The position numbers and the translations under genes were made by a program. This document shows, one piece after another, positions 45,272 to 54,149 of a stretch of DNA of 64,000 nucleotides (within the stretch, counting starts at the first letter, position 1; the number at the start of each line of letters is the position of its first letter). Where the stretch lies: contig NZ_RAPS01000001.1 in assembly GCF_003610255.1 (NCBI RefSeq), positions 3,906,001 through 3,970,000 of the forward strand. The letters are read 5' to 3'. Source of the stretch: Streptomyces sp. TLI_171. GTDB lineage: Bacteria; Actinomycetota; Actinomycetes; Streptomycetales; Streptomycetaceae. The notes under the pieces are model-generated. The model was not told the DNA's origin, searched no databases, and saw only the letters and a program-made list of their open reading frames with translations.

Positions 45272-47491
45272 GTGGCTGACGGCACCAAGGCGATCGTCGA
45301 CACGTCCGGGACGGACGGGGCGGCGACCGAGGCCGAGCCCGGAACTCCGGAGCGCGAGGCCGGCTCCGACCGCGGCCGGGGCGCCACGGGTTCTGCGAAC
45401 GGCGCATCGCCCGGCTCCGCGAACGGAGCGGCGAACGGCACGGCGAAGGACGCGGCGAAGGCCACGGCCAAGAGCACAACGAAGGACGCCGCGAAGGACG
45501 CGGCGAAGGCCACGACCAGGAGCACGACGAAGGCGGGCGCGAACGGCACGGGCAAGGGCACCGCCGCGAAGACCCCCGTCACCAAGTCCGCCGCGGCGAA
45601 GGGCGGCCGGCCGAGGCCGACCCCCGAAGCGGCTCCCGAGGCGGCTGCCGCGCCGACCGGCGGCCCCGCCGACGCTCCCGGCGCCGCCGCCCCGGAGGCG
45701 GCCCCGCAGGCCGCTGCAGAGGCCCCGCAGGCGTCCTCCGGGGCGAGCCTGCCCCCCGAAGCCACCGCCCCGCTCTCGGCCCAGGAGATCGACGCCGAAC
45801 TCGCCGCCAAGGGCGCCCGCCCCGACCGCCCCTCGCGCACCCGCGGGGTGCGCCGTCCGCTGCCGCCGATGGAACCCGCCGAACCCGCCCCCGCCACCAG
45901 CACCGAGACCCTCGACGCCGACACCGGCACCCTGCCCGCCGTGCTGCCCGCCCCGCAGCGGCACAGCGGTGACAAGATCGGCGGCCGCTACCGGCTGGAG
46001 GAGTGCATCTCCGAGTCGGAGACCTTCACCAGCTGGCGCGCCGTCGACGAGAAGCTCCGCCGCGCCGTCGGCGTCCACCTGCTGGCGGCCGGCCACCGCC
46101 GCGCCAAGTCGGTGCTCACCTCCGCGCGCAGCGCCGCCCTGCTCGGCGACCCACGCTTCGTCCAGGTGCTGGACGCGGTCCAGGAGGGCGAGCTGGTCTA
46201 CGTCATCCGCGAGTGGCTGCCCGGCGCCCGCGACCTCGGCGAGCTGCTGGCGAGCGGCCCGATGGAGCCCTTCGACGCCTACCAGATGGTCCGTCAGGTC
46301 ACCGACGCGATCGCCGCAGCCCACGAGCGCGGCCAGGCGCACCTGCGGCTCACCCCCAAGTGCGTGCTGCGCACCGACGGCGGCCAGTACCGGATCAACG
46401 GCATCGCGGTCGACGCCGCGCTGCGCGGACTGCCCACCGAGGACGCCGAACTGACCGACGTCCGAGCGATCGGCGCACTGCTGTACGCGGCCCTCACCCA
46501 CCGCTGGCCGTACCCCGAGGACCGGTACGACCTCCAGGGGCTGCCCAAGGACCTGGGCTGCGTACCGCCGGACCAGGTGCGGGCCGGCGTCCACAAGGGG
46601 CTCGCGGAGCTCGCCGCGCGCGTCCTGTGCGACCAGCCGCCGCACCACAAGGAGCCGATCACCAGCCCCGCCGAACTGGCCGCGGCGATCGCCGGGATGC
46701 CCAAGGTCCGGCCGCCCGAGCAGCCGGCCCCGCCGGCGCTGCGCGCGCTGCCCGCGGCCCGCCCGCGCTACGCCTCCGGCGCGCCCACCCAGGTGCTCCC
46801 GCCGGTGGCGGACCCCGCGCCCGCACAGCCGCCCACCGGCCCCAGGCCCGCCCCGCGCCGCCGCCGCGGCCTGCGCCGAGTGGCCCGGTGGACCGCCTCG
46901 CTGGTGGCGCTGTCCGCCGTCACGGTCGGCTCCTGGCAGCTGGTGGAGTACGTCAACGAGCAGGGGAAGGCGAGCAGCAGCCGCACCGAGCCCGCGCCCA
47001 CCCCGTCGGCCTCCGGGCCCGCGCCCACCGGCCAGAAGCTCACCCTCGCCGGGATCAGCCCGTTCAACGCCTACGGCGACACCAAGGACGAGCACGGCGT
47101 CGAGATCCCGAACGCCACCGACGGGAACCCCGCCACCGCCTGGACCACCCAGCGCTACAACGACCAGTTCGGCGCCTGGCGGGCCGGCACCGGCCTGCTG
47201 ATCGACCTCGGGTCGGCCCGTCAGGTCGGTTCGGTGGAGGTCCAGTTCCTCGGTGACACCAAGGTCGAGCTGAAGGCCGCCCCGGCCGGCGCCGGCAGCG
47301 CCCCGTCCGACGACGACAGCGGCTTCCGCGCCCTCGGCCCCTCGATCGCCACCGGCTCCGGCTCCAAGGTCACCCTGAAGCCGAGCACCCCGGTCACCAC
47401 CCGGTACCTGGTGCTCTGGCTCACCGGCCTGCCCACCGCCGACGAAGGCGGCTTCCGCGGCAAGGTCGCCGAGATCCAGGTCCACGGCTGA
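45272..47491 (+). CDS. Membrane-anchored pseudokinase with discoidin-like extracellular domain
   Basis: The 739-residue protein starts with a low-complexity Ala/Lys/Thr/Pro-rich tail (to about 230), followed by a kinase-like domain (about 232-480, GGRYRLEECISESETFTSWRAV). The catalytic motifs are missing: the VAIK lysine is replaced (GVHLLAAG), HRD reads HLRLTPKC and no DFG is visible, so it is a pseudokinase. A transmembrane segment near 541 and an extracellular F5/8-type-C-like domain follow (NATDGNPATAWTTQRYND). In mycobacteria MviN fuses flippase, pseudokinase and such a domain; here they are separate genes. Confidence 0.85.
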   Translation: MADGTKAIVDTSGTDGAATEAEPGTPEREAGSDRGRGATGSANGASPGSANGAANGTAKDAAKATAKSTTKDAAKDAAKATTRSTTKAGANGTGKGTAAKTPVTKSAAAKGGRPRPTPEAAPEAAAAPTGGPADAPGAAAPEAAPQAAAEAPQASSGASLPPEATAPLSAQEIDAELAAKGARPDRPSRTRGVRRPLPPMEPAEPAPATSTETLDADTGTLPAVLPAPQRHSGDKIGGRYRLEECISESETFTSWRAVDEKLRRAVGVHLLAAGHRRAKSVLTSARSAALLGDPRFVQVLDAVQEGELVYVIREWLPGARDLGELLASGPMEPFDAYQMVRQVTDAIAAAHERGQAHLRLTPKCVLRTDGGQYRINGIAVDAALRGLPTEDAELTDVRAIGALLYAALTHRWPYPEDRYDLQGLPKDLGCVPPDQVRAGVHKGLAELAARVLCDQPPHHKEPITSPAELAAAIAGMPKVRPPEQPAPPALRALPAARPRYASGAPTQVLPPVADPAPAQPPTGPRPAPRRRRGLRRVARWTASLVALSAVTVGSWQLVEYVNEQGKASSSRTEPAPTPSASGPAPTGQKLTLAGISPFNAYGDTKDEHGVEIPNATDGNPATAWTTQRYNDQFGAWRAGTGLLIDLGSARQVGSVEVQFLGDTKVELKAAPAGAGSAPSDDDSGFRALGPSIATGSGSKVTLKPSTPVTTRYLVLWLTGLPTADEGGFRGKVAEIQVHG

Positions 47492-47583
47492 CCGGGCGTC
47501 AACCCCTTGATCCGCTCCCCCGCATCCCCAACGATGTGACCGTGGCCGTCCGAGCGGACGGCCGGAGCGCGAGGAGGGGGCGG

Positions 47584-48387
47584 ATGGCCGAGGAGCCCAC
47601 CGACGCCGAACTGCTCGCCCGTCACACGGCGGGCGACCCGGACGCTTTCGGGCTGCTGGTGCACCGGCACCGCGACCGCCTGTGGGCCGTCGCGGTGCGC
47701 ACCCTCGGCGACCGCGAGGAGGCCGCCGACGCGCTCCAGGACGCCCTGGTCTCCGCGTTCCGCGCGGCCGCCGGGTTCCAGAACCGCTCCGCGGTCACCA
47801 CCTGGCTGCACCGGATCGTGGTGAACGCCTGCCTCGACCGGGCCCGGCGCCGCGCCGTCCGCCGGGCCGAGTCGCTCGACCGGGACCCGGCCCCGCTGGA
47901 CAGCGCGCTCGGCACCAGCGAGGGCGCCGAGAGCCACGCGGTGCGCGCCGAGACCCGCCGCGAGGTGGCCGAGGCGCTCGCCCTGCTGCCCGCCGAACAG
48001 CGCGCCGCACTGGTGCTGGTCGACCTGCAGGGCTACCCGGTCGCCGAGGCGGCCGAGGTGCTCGGCGTCGCGGTCGGCACCGTGAAGAGCCGCTGCGCCC
48101 GCGGCCGGGCCCGGCTGCTGCCGTTGCTGCGCCACCTCGGTCCGGCCGGTGTTCCACGTGAAACACCCGCCCCCTCCGACCCGGGACCGGCGTCCGCCCG
48201 AAGCGATGTTCCACGTGGAACGCGCGCCCCGGCCGGCTCCGGACCGGTCCCCCGCCCCGGCGATGTTCCACGTGGAACCGGGCCGAGCGCCCCGCCCGGG
48301 CCGCGGGACGGGAACCCGAACCGGACCGCCCCCGTCACACCCTCGGACTCCGCACCCGCCCTGGAAGGAGATGCGACCCCGCGATGA
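47584..48387 (+). CDS. sigM: ECF sigma factor SigM with repetitive C-terminal extension
   Basis: A 267-residue ECF sigma factor. Region 2 contains DPDAFGLLVHRHRDRLWAVAVRTL and FRNRSA-like FQNRSAVTTWLHRIVVNACLD near residue 80; region 4 has LALLPAEQRAALVLVDLQGYPVAEAAEVLGVAVGTVKSRCARGRAR. The last ~80 residues are Pro/Ala-rich and contain three VPRGT or VPRET repeats translated from parS sites. ATG at 47584 follows AGGAGGGGG. It overlaps the anti-sigma gene by four bases (ATGA). Confidence 0.9.
   Translation: MAEEPTDAELLARHTAGDPDAFGLLVHRHRDRLWAVAVRTLGDREEAADALQDALVSAFRAAAGFQNRSAVTTWLHRIVVNACLDRARRRAVRRAESLDRDPAPLDSALGTSEGAESHAVRAETRREVAEALALLPAEQRAALVLVDLQGYPVAEAAEVLGVAVGTVKSRCARGRARLLPLLRHLGPAGVPRETPAPSDPGPASARSDVPRGTRAPAGSGPVPRPGDVPRGTGPSAPPGPRDGNPNRTAPVTPSDSAPALEGDATPR
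48151..48164. other. parS: parS site 1 of 3 within sigM
   Basis: GTTCCACGTGAAAC at the start of the first 57-bp unit. Confidence 0.88.
48208..48221. other. parS: parS site 2 of 3 within sigM
   Basis: A perfect GTTCCACGTGGAAC palindrome, 57 bp after the previous site. Confidence 0.9.
48265..48278. other. parS: parS site 3 of 3 within sigM
   Basis: A perfect GTTCCACGTGGAAC palindrome, 57 bp after the second site. Confidence 0.9.
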
Positions 48388-49328
48388 CGCCGCACCCGCC
48401 TTCCGACCACCCCGACCTGGACGCGCTCGCCGACCTCGCCGAGGAGCTGCTGCCGCCCGAGCAGGCCGAACCGCTGCACCGGCACCTGGCCGGCTGCCCC
48501 GCCTGCGCCGAGGACTACGCCGCGCTGCGCGGCCTGCCCGAGCTGCTGGCCGCCGCCCCCGCCCCGCCGCTGCCGCAGGAGGTCGCCGACCGCCTCACCG
48601 CAGCCCTCGCCGCCGAGTCCGCCGCCCGCGCCGAGGCCCGCCCCGACGTGCCGCCCGCCGACCGTCCGCAGGTCGCTCCGGGAGCGCCCACCGGCCCGTC
48701 CCGCAGCGGTGCACCGGCGGGCTCCCCCGGCGCAGCCACCGGCCCCGGACGTCCCGCCCGCCGTCGGCGGCGCGGCGCCCTCCTCCTGCTCGCCGGCGGG
48801 GCTGCCGCCCTCGTCGCGGCCGTCGGCGGCGTTCTGCTCAGCCTCGGGGACCGTCACCACGCCGACGTCACGGCCTCCTCCGCCCAGGACGCCAGGGCCA
48901 CGCACCAGGCGCTCAGCGGCGGAACCCCCGCCGCGGGCGGCACCGGTGGCCCGCACGCCCAGCCGAACGCGGGTGCCGCCGAGTCCTCCGGCACGCAGAG
49001 CGGGTCCGGCAGCGGCGACGCCGGCGGGCCCGACTTCACGGCCGATCAACTCCCGGCGCAGATCGACCGGTTGCTGGGTTCCACGGGCGCCCCGCAGCTC
49101 GGCCCCGCCACCGCTGCCGCCCCGGTCGTTCCTGCCTGCCTGACGGCGGCCGCCGGGCACCCCGGCGAGGCCCCGCTGGCCGCCGGTACCGGCCGCTACG
49201 CGGGCCGGCCGGTGGTGGCGCTGGTCTACCGCCCGGCGGGCGACGGCGGCCCGCTGGAGGTCTACCTGGCCACCCCGGACTGCCCGGGTTCGACGATCCT
49301 GCTGCACAGCACCGTCGCGGCCCCCTGA
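48384..49328 (+). CDS. Membrane anti-sigma factor (ZAS-like) for the upstream ECF sigma factor
   Basis: A 314-residue protein with an N-terminal zinc-finger anti-sigma motif (LHRHLAGCPACAED, H-x3-C-x2-C) near residue 35, a Pro/Ala linker, one transmembrane segment (GALLLLAGGAAALVAAVGGVLL) near 145 and an extracytoplasmic domain of about 140 residues with two cysteines (VVPACLTAAAG and TPDCPGS). It overlaps sigM by ATGA, so it is probably its cognate negative regulator, with the external domain as sensor. Confidence 0.85.
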   Translation: MTPHPPSDHPDLDALADLAEELLPPEQAEPLHRHLAGCPACAEDYAALRGLPELLAAAPAPPLPQEVADRLTAALAAESAARAEARPDVPPADRPQVAPGAPTGPSRSGAPAGSPGAATGPGRPARRRRRGALLLLAGGAAALVAAVGGVLLSLGDRHHADVTASSAQDARATHQALSGGTPAAGGTGGPHAQPNAGAAESSGTQSGSGSGDAGGPDFTADQLPAQIDRLLGSTGAPQLGPATAAAPVVPACLTAAAGHPGEAPLAAGTGRYAGRPVVALVYRPAGDGGPLEVYLATPDCPGSTILLHSTVAAP

Positions 49329-49387
49329 TTCCTCATCGCTCCGGGCCTCCAGCGCCCGGAGTGCGGGCGGTTGGTGCGGTCGGGCCT

Positions 49388-49414
49388 GGGAATGCGGGAG
49401 ACTGGTGAGTCGTT
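49388..49414 (+). promoter_or_regulatory. Sigma-R-type promoter of trxBA
   Basis: GGGAAT at 49388-49393, exactly 18 bases, then GTT at 49412-49414 matches the consensus for the thiol-oxidative-stress sigma factor SigR of streptomycetes. It lies about 70 bp upstream of the trxB start; the S. coelicolor trxBA operon is a known SigR target. Confidence 0.75.
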
Positions 49415-49481
49415 GTCCGGGGCGGCGGAGCAGACCGCCCTCCCCCGCGCGAGCGGGACGCCAGGCGAACCAGGAGATGCA

Positions 49482-50450
49482 GTGAGCGACGTCCGTAACG
49501 TGATCATCATCGGTTCCGGCCCGTCCGGATACACCGCTGCGCTTTACACCGCGCGTGCTTCCCTCCAGCCGCTGGTGTTCGAGGGCGCGGTCACGGCCGG
49601 CGGCGCGCTGATGAACACCACCGAGGTGGAGAACTTCCCGGGCTTCCGCGACGGCATCATGGGCCCCGAGCTGATGGACAACATGCGCGCCCAGGCCGAG
49701 CGCTTCGGCGCCGAGCTGGTGCCGGACGACATCGTCGCGGTCGACCTGACCGGCGAGATCAAGACCGTCACCGACTCCGAGGGCAAGGTGCACCGCGCCC
49801 GCGCCGTGATCGTCACCACCGGCTCGCAGCACCGCAAGCTCGACCTCCCGAACGAGGACAAGCTCTCCGGCCGCGGCGTCTCCTGGTGCGCGACCTGCGA
49901 CGGCTTCTTCTTCCGCGACCAGGACATCGCGGTGGTCGGCGGCGGCGACACCGCCCTGGAGGAGGCCACCTTCCTGTCCCGCTTCGCCCGCAGCGTGACG
50001 GTCGTGCACCGCCGCAACACCCTGCGCGCGTCCAAGGCGATGCAGGAGCGCGCCTTCGCCGACCCGAAGATCTCCTTCGCCTGGGACAGCGCGGTCGAGG
50101 AGATCCACGGCGACCCGAAGCTGACCGGCCTGACCCTGCGCGACACCAACACCGGGGACCTGCGCGAGCTGCCGGTCACCGGCCTGTTCATCGCGATCGG
50201 CCACGACCCGCGCACCGAGCTCTTCAAGGGCCAGCTCGACCTGGACGCCGAGGGCTACCTCAAGGTCGAGGCCCCCTCCACCCGCACCAACGTCCCGGGC
50301 GTGTTCGCCGCCGGCGACGTGGTCGACCACACCTACCGCCAGGCGATCACCGCGGCCGGCACCGGCTGCTCCGCCGCGCTGGACGCCGAGCGCTACCTCG
50401 CCGCGCTGACGGACGCCAACGAGGCCGAGACCGCCGCCGTCGCGGTCTGA
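49482..50450 (+). CDS. trxB: Thioredoxin reductase
   Basis: The 322-residue flavoenzyme reduces thioredoxin with NADPH. It has the FAD-binding start [20 protein letters not shown], the redox-active [10 protein letters not shown] near residue 142, the NADPH-binding [10 protein letters not shown] near 162 and the C-terminal FAD motif [14 protein letters not shown] precedes the GTG start; 37 upstream in-frame codons are not conserved. It is followed by trxA and is preceded by a SigR-type promoter. Confidence 0.95.
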   Translation: MSDVRNVIIIGSGPSGYTAALYTARASLQPLVFEGAVTAGGALMNTTEVENFPGFRDGIMGPELMDNMRAQAERFGAELVPDDIVAVDLTGEIKTVTDSEGKVHRARAVIVTTGSQHRKLDLPNEDKLSGRGVSWCATCDGFFFRDQDIAVVGGGDTALEEATFLSRFARSVTVVHRRNTLRASKAMQERAFADPKISFAWDSAVEEIHGDPKLTGLTLRDTNTGDLRELPVTGLFIAIGHDPRTELFKGQLDLDAEGYLKVEAPSTRTNVPGVFAAGDVVDHTYRQAITAAGTGCSAALDAERYLAALTDANEAETAAVAV

Positions 50451-50576
50451 CGCACCACCACCCGGGCCGAGCAGCCCTCAGGACGGGGGCGGTCCCGTTC
50501 GGACCACACCAGAAACAGAACCGCCCCCGCCGTTGTTATCCCTGACGCATCTCTCCTCCGACCCCAAGGAGTCCCC

Positions 50577-50903
50577 GTGGCCGGCGCCACCAAGGAAGTT
50601 ACCGACGCCACCTTCGATGCCGAGGTGCTCAAGAGCGACAAGCCCGTCCTGGTCGACTTCTGGGCCACCTGGTGCGGCCCGTGCCGCCAGGTCGCCCCGG
50701 TCCTCGAGGACATCGCGGCCGAGCACAGCGACAAGCTGACCATCGTGAAGCTCGACGTGGACGCCAACCAGGAGACCGCCGCGGCGTACAACGTGATCTC
50801 CATCCCGACGCTGAACGTCTACAAGGACGGCGAGCTGGTGAAGACCATCACCGGCGCCCGCCCGAAGGCCGCGCTGCTGCGCGAGCTGGCCGAGTACCTG
50901 TAG
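50577..50903 (+). CDS. trxA: Thioredoxin
   Basis: A 108-residue thioredoxin with the active site WCGPC (FWATWCGPCRQ) near residue 33 and the cis-proline VISIPTLNVYKDGE near 76. It reduces cytoplasmic disulphides with electrons from the adjacent TrxB. The GTG start follows AAGGAG. It is probably co-transcribed with trxB (126-bp gap). Confidence 0.97.
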   Translation: MAGATKEVTDATFDAEVLKSDKPVLVDFWATWCGPCRQVAPVLEDIAAEHSDKLTIVKLDVDANQETAAAYNVISIPTLNVYKDGELVKTITGARPKAALLRELAEYL

Positions 50904-50912
50904 CCGTTCGTC

Positions 50913-50955
50913 GCCGAGGCGGCCCCGCGGGAACCCCCGCTCGGGCCGCCTCGGC
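50913..50955 (+). terminator. Terminator after trxA
   Basis: A 13-bp perfect stem (50913-50925 with 50943-50955, GCCGAGGCGGCCC arms) 9 bp after the trxA stop, followed by GTTTCC. Confidence 0.78.
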
Positions 50956-51069
50956 GTTTCCGGACGCCTTCCGAGGCTTCGTCAGGAAGCCCTGAGAGCA
51001 GCGGGGCACTCGGCCGGGCCGTTCCGGTCCGAGCGGAGAATCGCTCTCACAGAACGTCCCTGGGGCGGC

Positions 51070-51687
51070 TCAGAACGGCCGCAGCACCGGTTCCTTGCGC
51101 CGGCCGCCGAGCAACCGCTCCAACGCGCCCTCCATGTCGCCCTTCCAGGAGAGCGTGGTGCGCGCCTCCAGCCGCAGCCGCGGGAACCGGTGGTGCGGAC
51201 GGACGGTCTTGAAGCCGACCGCGAGCAGGTGCTCGGCGGGCAGCACGCAGCTCGGGATCTCCCGCCCCTGGGCGCCGAACGCCTCGATCGCCCGGGAGCC
51301 CCGCCGGATCAGGTCCTTGGCCACCGACTGCACCAGCACCCTTCCCAGGCCCTGCCCCTGAAACCCCGGCAGCACCCGGGAGACCATCAGCTGCACCGCG
51401 TCCGGCGAGATCGGGCTGGTCGGGAAGGACTGCCCGCGCGGCACGTAGGCCGGCGGTGCGTACAGCACGAACCCGGCCGGGCGGTCGTCCACGTAGGCGA
51501 CCCGCCCGCAGGACCCCCACTCCAGCAGCACCGCGGAGATCCAGCCCTCCTTCTCCAACTCCCCCTTGCCGGCCTCCTGGGCGTCCCGCCCGCTGACCGG
51601 GTCGAGCTCCCAGAAGACGCAGGAGCGGCAGGTGTTCGGCAGATCCGCGAGGTTGTCCAGCGTCAGCGGAACGACCCTCCGTCCCAC
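51070..51687 (-). CDS. GNAT-family N-acetyltransferase next to parB
   Basis: A 205-residue acetyltransferase with the acetyl-CoA-binding motif PGFQGQGLGRVLVQSVAKDL near residue 118 (Q-x2-G-x-G/A). Its N-terminus is unusual, with CRSCVFWELDP. The position between trxA and parB is conserved in Streptomyces (SCO3888 in S. coelicolor). Its substrate is unknown. The GTG at 51687 has GGAGGAGGAGGT upstream and was preferred to a longer frame. Confidence 0.82.
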   Translation of the reverse strand: MGRRVVPLTLDNLADLPNTCRSCVFWELDPVSGRDAQEAGKGELEKEGWISAVLLEWGSCGRVAYVDDRPAGFVLYAPPAYVPRGQSFPTSPISPDAVQLMVSRVLPGFQGQGLGRVLVQSVAKDLIRRGSRAIEAFGAQGREIPSCVLPAEHLLAVGFKTVRPHHRFPRLRLEARTTLSWKGDMEGALERLLGGRRKEPVLRPF

Positions 51688-51759
51688 GCCCGCACCTCCT
51701 CCTCCACACGGCAAGCGGCCCTGGACTCCAGTCTGCTCCGCCCAGCGAAACGGGTGCAC

Positions 51760-51773
51760 GTTTCACGTGAAAC
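51760..51773. other. parS: parS site between the GNAT gene and parB
   Basis: GTTTCACGTGAAAC, a perfect palindrome, 14 bp. Confidence 0.92.
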
Positions 51774-51808
51774 ATGCACCCGTTGTTCGCCGTTCGAGAC
51801 CTTCGGCG

Positions 51809-52885
51809 TCAGGACAGCCGCAGTCCCTGCTCACCCGGTGCCAGGCTGTCCAGGATCCGGTTCAGGTCCTCGACCGAGCCGAACTCCAGCACCACCTTGC
51901 CCTTGCCCAGCCGGCCGTCACGCTGCTGCGCGACCTCCACCTTGACCCGGGTCTCGAAGCGGTCGGAGAGCCGCCCGGCCAGTTCGTCGAACGCCGGGGA
52001 GTTCAGCCGGCCGGCCCGCGGGGTGGCCTTCTTCGCCTTCGGCTTCTCGCCGGACATCAGCTTGGCGATCTCCTCGGTGGCCCGCACCGTCAGCTGCTCG
52101 GCCACCACCCGGTCGGCCAGGCGCTCCTGGCGCTCGGCGTCCGGCACCATCAGGATCGCCTTGGCACAGCCGGCGCTGAGCGTCCCCGCCGCCACCTTCA
52201 GCTGTACCGAGACCGGCAGCTTCATCAGCCGCAGGGTGTTGGACACGTGCGGGCGGGACTTGCCGACCCGGTCCGCCAACTGGTCGTGCGTGCAGCCGAA
52301 GTCGCGCAGCAGCTGGTCGTAGGCGGCGGCCTCCTCCAGGGCGTTCAGCTCGGCCCGGTGCAGGTTCTCCAGCAGCGCGTCCAGCAGCAGCTTGTCGTCC
52401 TCGGTGGCCCGGACGATCGCCGGGATCGCCTCCAGCCCGGCCTCCCGGGAGGCCCGCCAACGGCGCTCACCCATGATCAGCTCGTAGCGGTCCGGGCCGG
52501 TCTGACGGACCACCACGGGCTGCAGCAGGCCGACCTCCTTGATGGAGGCGACCAGTTCGGCGAGCTTCTCCTCGTCGAACACCTCGCGCGGCTGGCGCGG
52601 GTTGGGGCTGATCGAGTCCAGCGGCAGCTCGGCGAACCGGGCGCCGTTCACCGGGGCCAGCGCCGACTCCAGCACGCTGCGCCGCTGGTCACCGGCCAGC
52701 TCCCGCAGGCTCTCGGCGGCGGCCTTGGCGGCCACCGTGCCACGGTCGGTCGGCACCGCGGGAGCCGCCGCGACCGGCGGGGCCTCGACCGGCGCGGGCG
52801 CCGCTCCGCCGGCGGCCGCAGCCGGCTGGGCCGCCGGGATCAGCGCCCCCAGACCCTTGCCCAGACCCCTGCGCATGCCACTCAC
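51809..52885 (-). CDS. parB: Chromosome segregation protein ParB
   Basis: ParB binds parS, hydrolyses CTP and spreads to form the segregation complex. The 358-residue protein has the N-terminal ParA-interacting segment ([16 protein letters not shown]), the ParB/Srx CTPase core ([35 protein letters not shown]), the helix-turn-helix DNA-binding region ([25 protein letters not shown]) and a C-terminal dimerisation domain. GTG at 52885 overlaps the parA stop (GTGA); ATG at 52876 is the alternative. Confidence 0.96.
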   Translation of the reverse strand: MSGMRRGLGKGLGALIPAAQPAAAAGGAAPAPVEAPPVAAAPAVPTDRGTVAAKAAAESLRELAGDQRRSVLESALAPVNGARFAELPLDSISPNPRQPREVFDEEKLAELVASIKEVGLLQPVVVRQTGPDRYELIMGERRWRASREAGLEAIPAIVRATEDDKLLLDALLENLHRAELNALEEAAAYDQLLRDFGCTHDQLADRVGKSRPHVSNTLRLMKLPVSVQLKVAAGTLSAGCAKAILMVPDAERQERLADRVVAEQLTVRATEEIAKLMSGEKPKAKKATPRAGRLNSPAFDELAGRLSDRFETRVKVEVAQQRDGRLGKGKVVLEFGSVEDLNRILDSLAPGEQGLRLS

Positions 52886-53874
52886 CGGTTGCCCTCCATC
52901 GAACTGTGCTGTGCCGTCGGCGCGGACGACTCCTCGCCGTTGCGCGGCGGCACGACCGCCGCCGCACCCGCCCGGTGCCGCCCCTCGCCGACCTTGACGA
53001 CCGCCCGCAGCGCCACCTCGCGCGCCGCCTCCAGGTAGGAGAGCGCACCGCTGGAATTGGGATCGTAGGTCAGCACGGTCTGCCCGTAGCTGGGGGCCTC
53101 CGAGATGCGCACCGAACGCGGGATGGCGGTGGCCAGCACCTCGTTCTCGAAGTGGGTCCGCACCTCCTCGGCGACCTGCGAGGCCAGCCTGGTCCGGGCG
53201 TCGTACATGGTGAGCAGGATGGTCGACACGTGCAGCGCCGGGTTCAGGTGCGCCCGCACCAGCTCCACGTTGCGCAGCAGCTGACCGAGGCCCTCCAGCG
53301 CGTAGTACTCGCACTGGATCGGGATCAGCACCTCCTGGCCGGCCACCAGGGCGTTGACGGTCAGCAGGCCGAGCGAGGGCGGGCAGTCGATCAGCACGTA
53401 GTCCAGCGGCTGCTCGTAGGCCGCGATGGCGCGCTGCAGGCGGCTCTCCCGGGCGACCAGCGAGACCAGCTCGATCTCGGCGCCGGCCAGGTCGATGGTG
53501 GCGGGGCAGCAGAACAGGCCCTCCACGTCGACCACCGGCTGCACCACGTCGGCCAGCGGCTTGCCCTCGACCAGCACGTCGTAGATCGACGGCACCTCGG
53601 CGTGGTGGTCGATGCCCAGCGCGGTCGAGGCATTGCCCTGCGGGTCGAGGTCGATGACCAGCACCCGCAGGCCGTGCATGGCGAGCGAGGCGGCCAGGTT
53701 GACGGTGGTGGTGGTCTTCCCCACCCCGCCCTTCTGGTTGGCGACCACCATCACCCGGGTCGCGGCGGGTCGGGGAAGCCCCTCCCCGGCACGCGCGACG
53801 ACCTGGACGGCGGCGTGCGCGGCACGTGCGACGGGGGTCTCATCCACCTGATCGACGATCTCCGACTCCTGCAT
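52882..53874 (-). CDS. parA: Chromosome segregation ATPase ParA
   Basis: The 330-residue ParA has the deviant Walker A motif KGGVGKTT near residue 52 ([18 protein letters not shown]), Walker A' [14 protein letters not shown] and Walker [13 protein letters not shown]. It drives ParB-bound origins to hyphal tips. The start is uncertain: ATG at 53874 has no Shine-Dalgarno sequence, and in-frame upstream codons read through a parS site (APVSRETLTP) to GGAGGTGA about 40 bp further, so a longer product is possible. Two parS sites lie directly upstream. Confidence 0.93.
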   Translation of the reverse strand: MQESEIVDQVDETPVARAAHAAVQVVARAGEGLPRPAATRVMVVANQKGGVGKTTTTVNLAASLAMHGLRVLVIDLDPQGNASTALGIDHHAEVPSIYDVLVEGKPLADVVQPVVDVEGLFCCPATIDLAGAEIELVSLVARESRLQRAIAAYEQPLDYVLIDCPPSLGLLTVNALVAGQEVLIPIQCEYYALEGLGQLLRNVELVRAHLNPALHVSTILLTMYDARTRLASQVAEEVRTHFENEVLATAIPRSVRISEAPSYGQTVLTYDPNSSGALSYLEAAREVALRAVVKVGEGRHRAGAAAVVPPRNGEESSAPTAQHSSMEGNR

Positions 53875-53884
53875 GGGGGTCAGT

Positions 53885-53898
53885 GTTTCACGTGAAAC
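53885..53898. other. parS: parS site upstream of parA (1)
   Basis: GTTTCACGTGAAAC, a perfect palindrome, 11 bp upstream of the chosen parA start. Confidence 0.93.
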
Positions 53899-53981
53899 CG
53901 GGGCCGCGACAGTCACCTCCGGGTGACGGTCTCGCGTCCGATTCAGTCCTTGATCAAGTACGCCGGTAAGCAGGAAGCGAC

Positions 53982-53995
53982 GTTTCACGTGAAAC
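53982..53995. other. parS: parS site upstream of parA (2)
   Basis: GTTTCACGTGAAAC, a perfect palindrome, 97 bp from the previous site. The pair could allow ParB to control parAB transcription. Confidence 0.93.
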
Positions 53996-54082
53996 ACGAT
54001 GCCCGGAATGTCACGATCCGACGGCCCGACACTCCGGCCGCGGGCCAGCGAACAGCGAACAGCGACCTGTCCCCGGAAGGAC

Positions 54083-54124
54083 GGACGGGGGGCGGACGGT
54101 CGACCGACCGTCCGCCCCCCGTCC
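54083..54124. terminator. Long hairpin after rsmG
   Basis: A 20-bp perfect stem (54083-54102 with 54105-54124) with a minimal 2-nt centre, GC-rich, 26 bp beyond the rsmG stop. It separates the rpmH-rsmG operon from parAB. Confidence 0.8.
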
Positions 54125-54149
54125 GGGAACCCTCCAGGATCGGCGCGGC

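Larger units (their letters stand above)
48151..48278 (+). repeat. 57-bp tandem repeat carrying parS, inside the 3' end of sigM
   Basis: Units at 48151-48207 and 48208-48264 plus the start of a third (48265 onwards) repeat with an exact 57-bp (19-codon) period. The two full units share a parS core at their start and similar GC-rich remainders ending GCGAT. In frame they encode VPRET/VPRGT followed by Pro-rich sequence. Confidence 0.9.
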
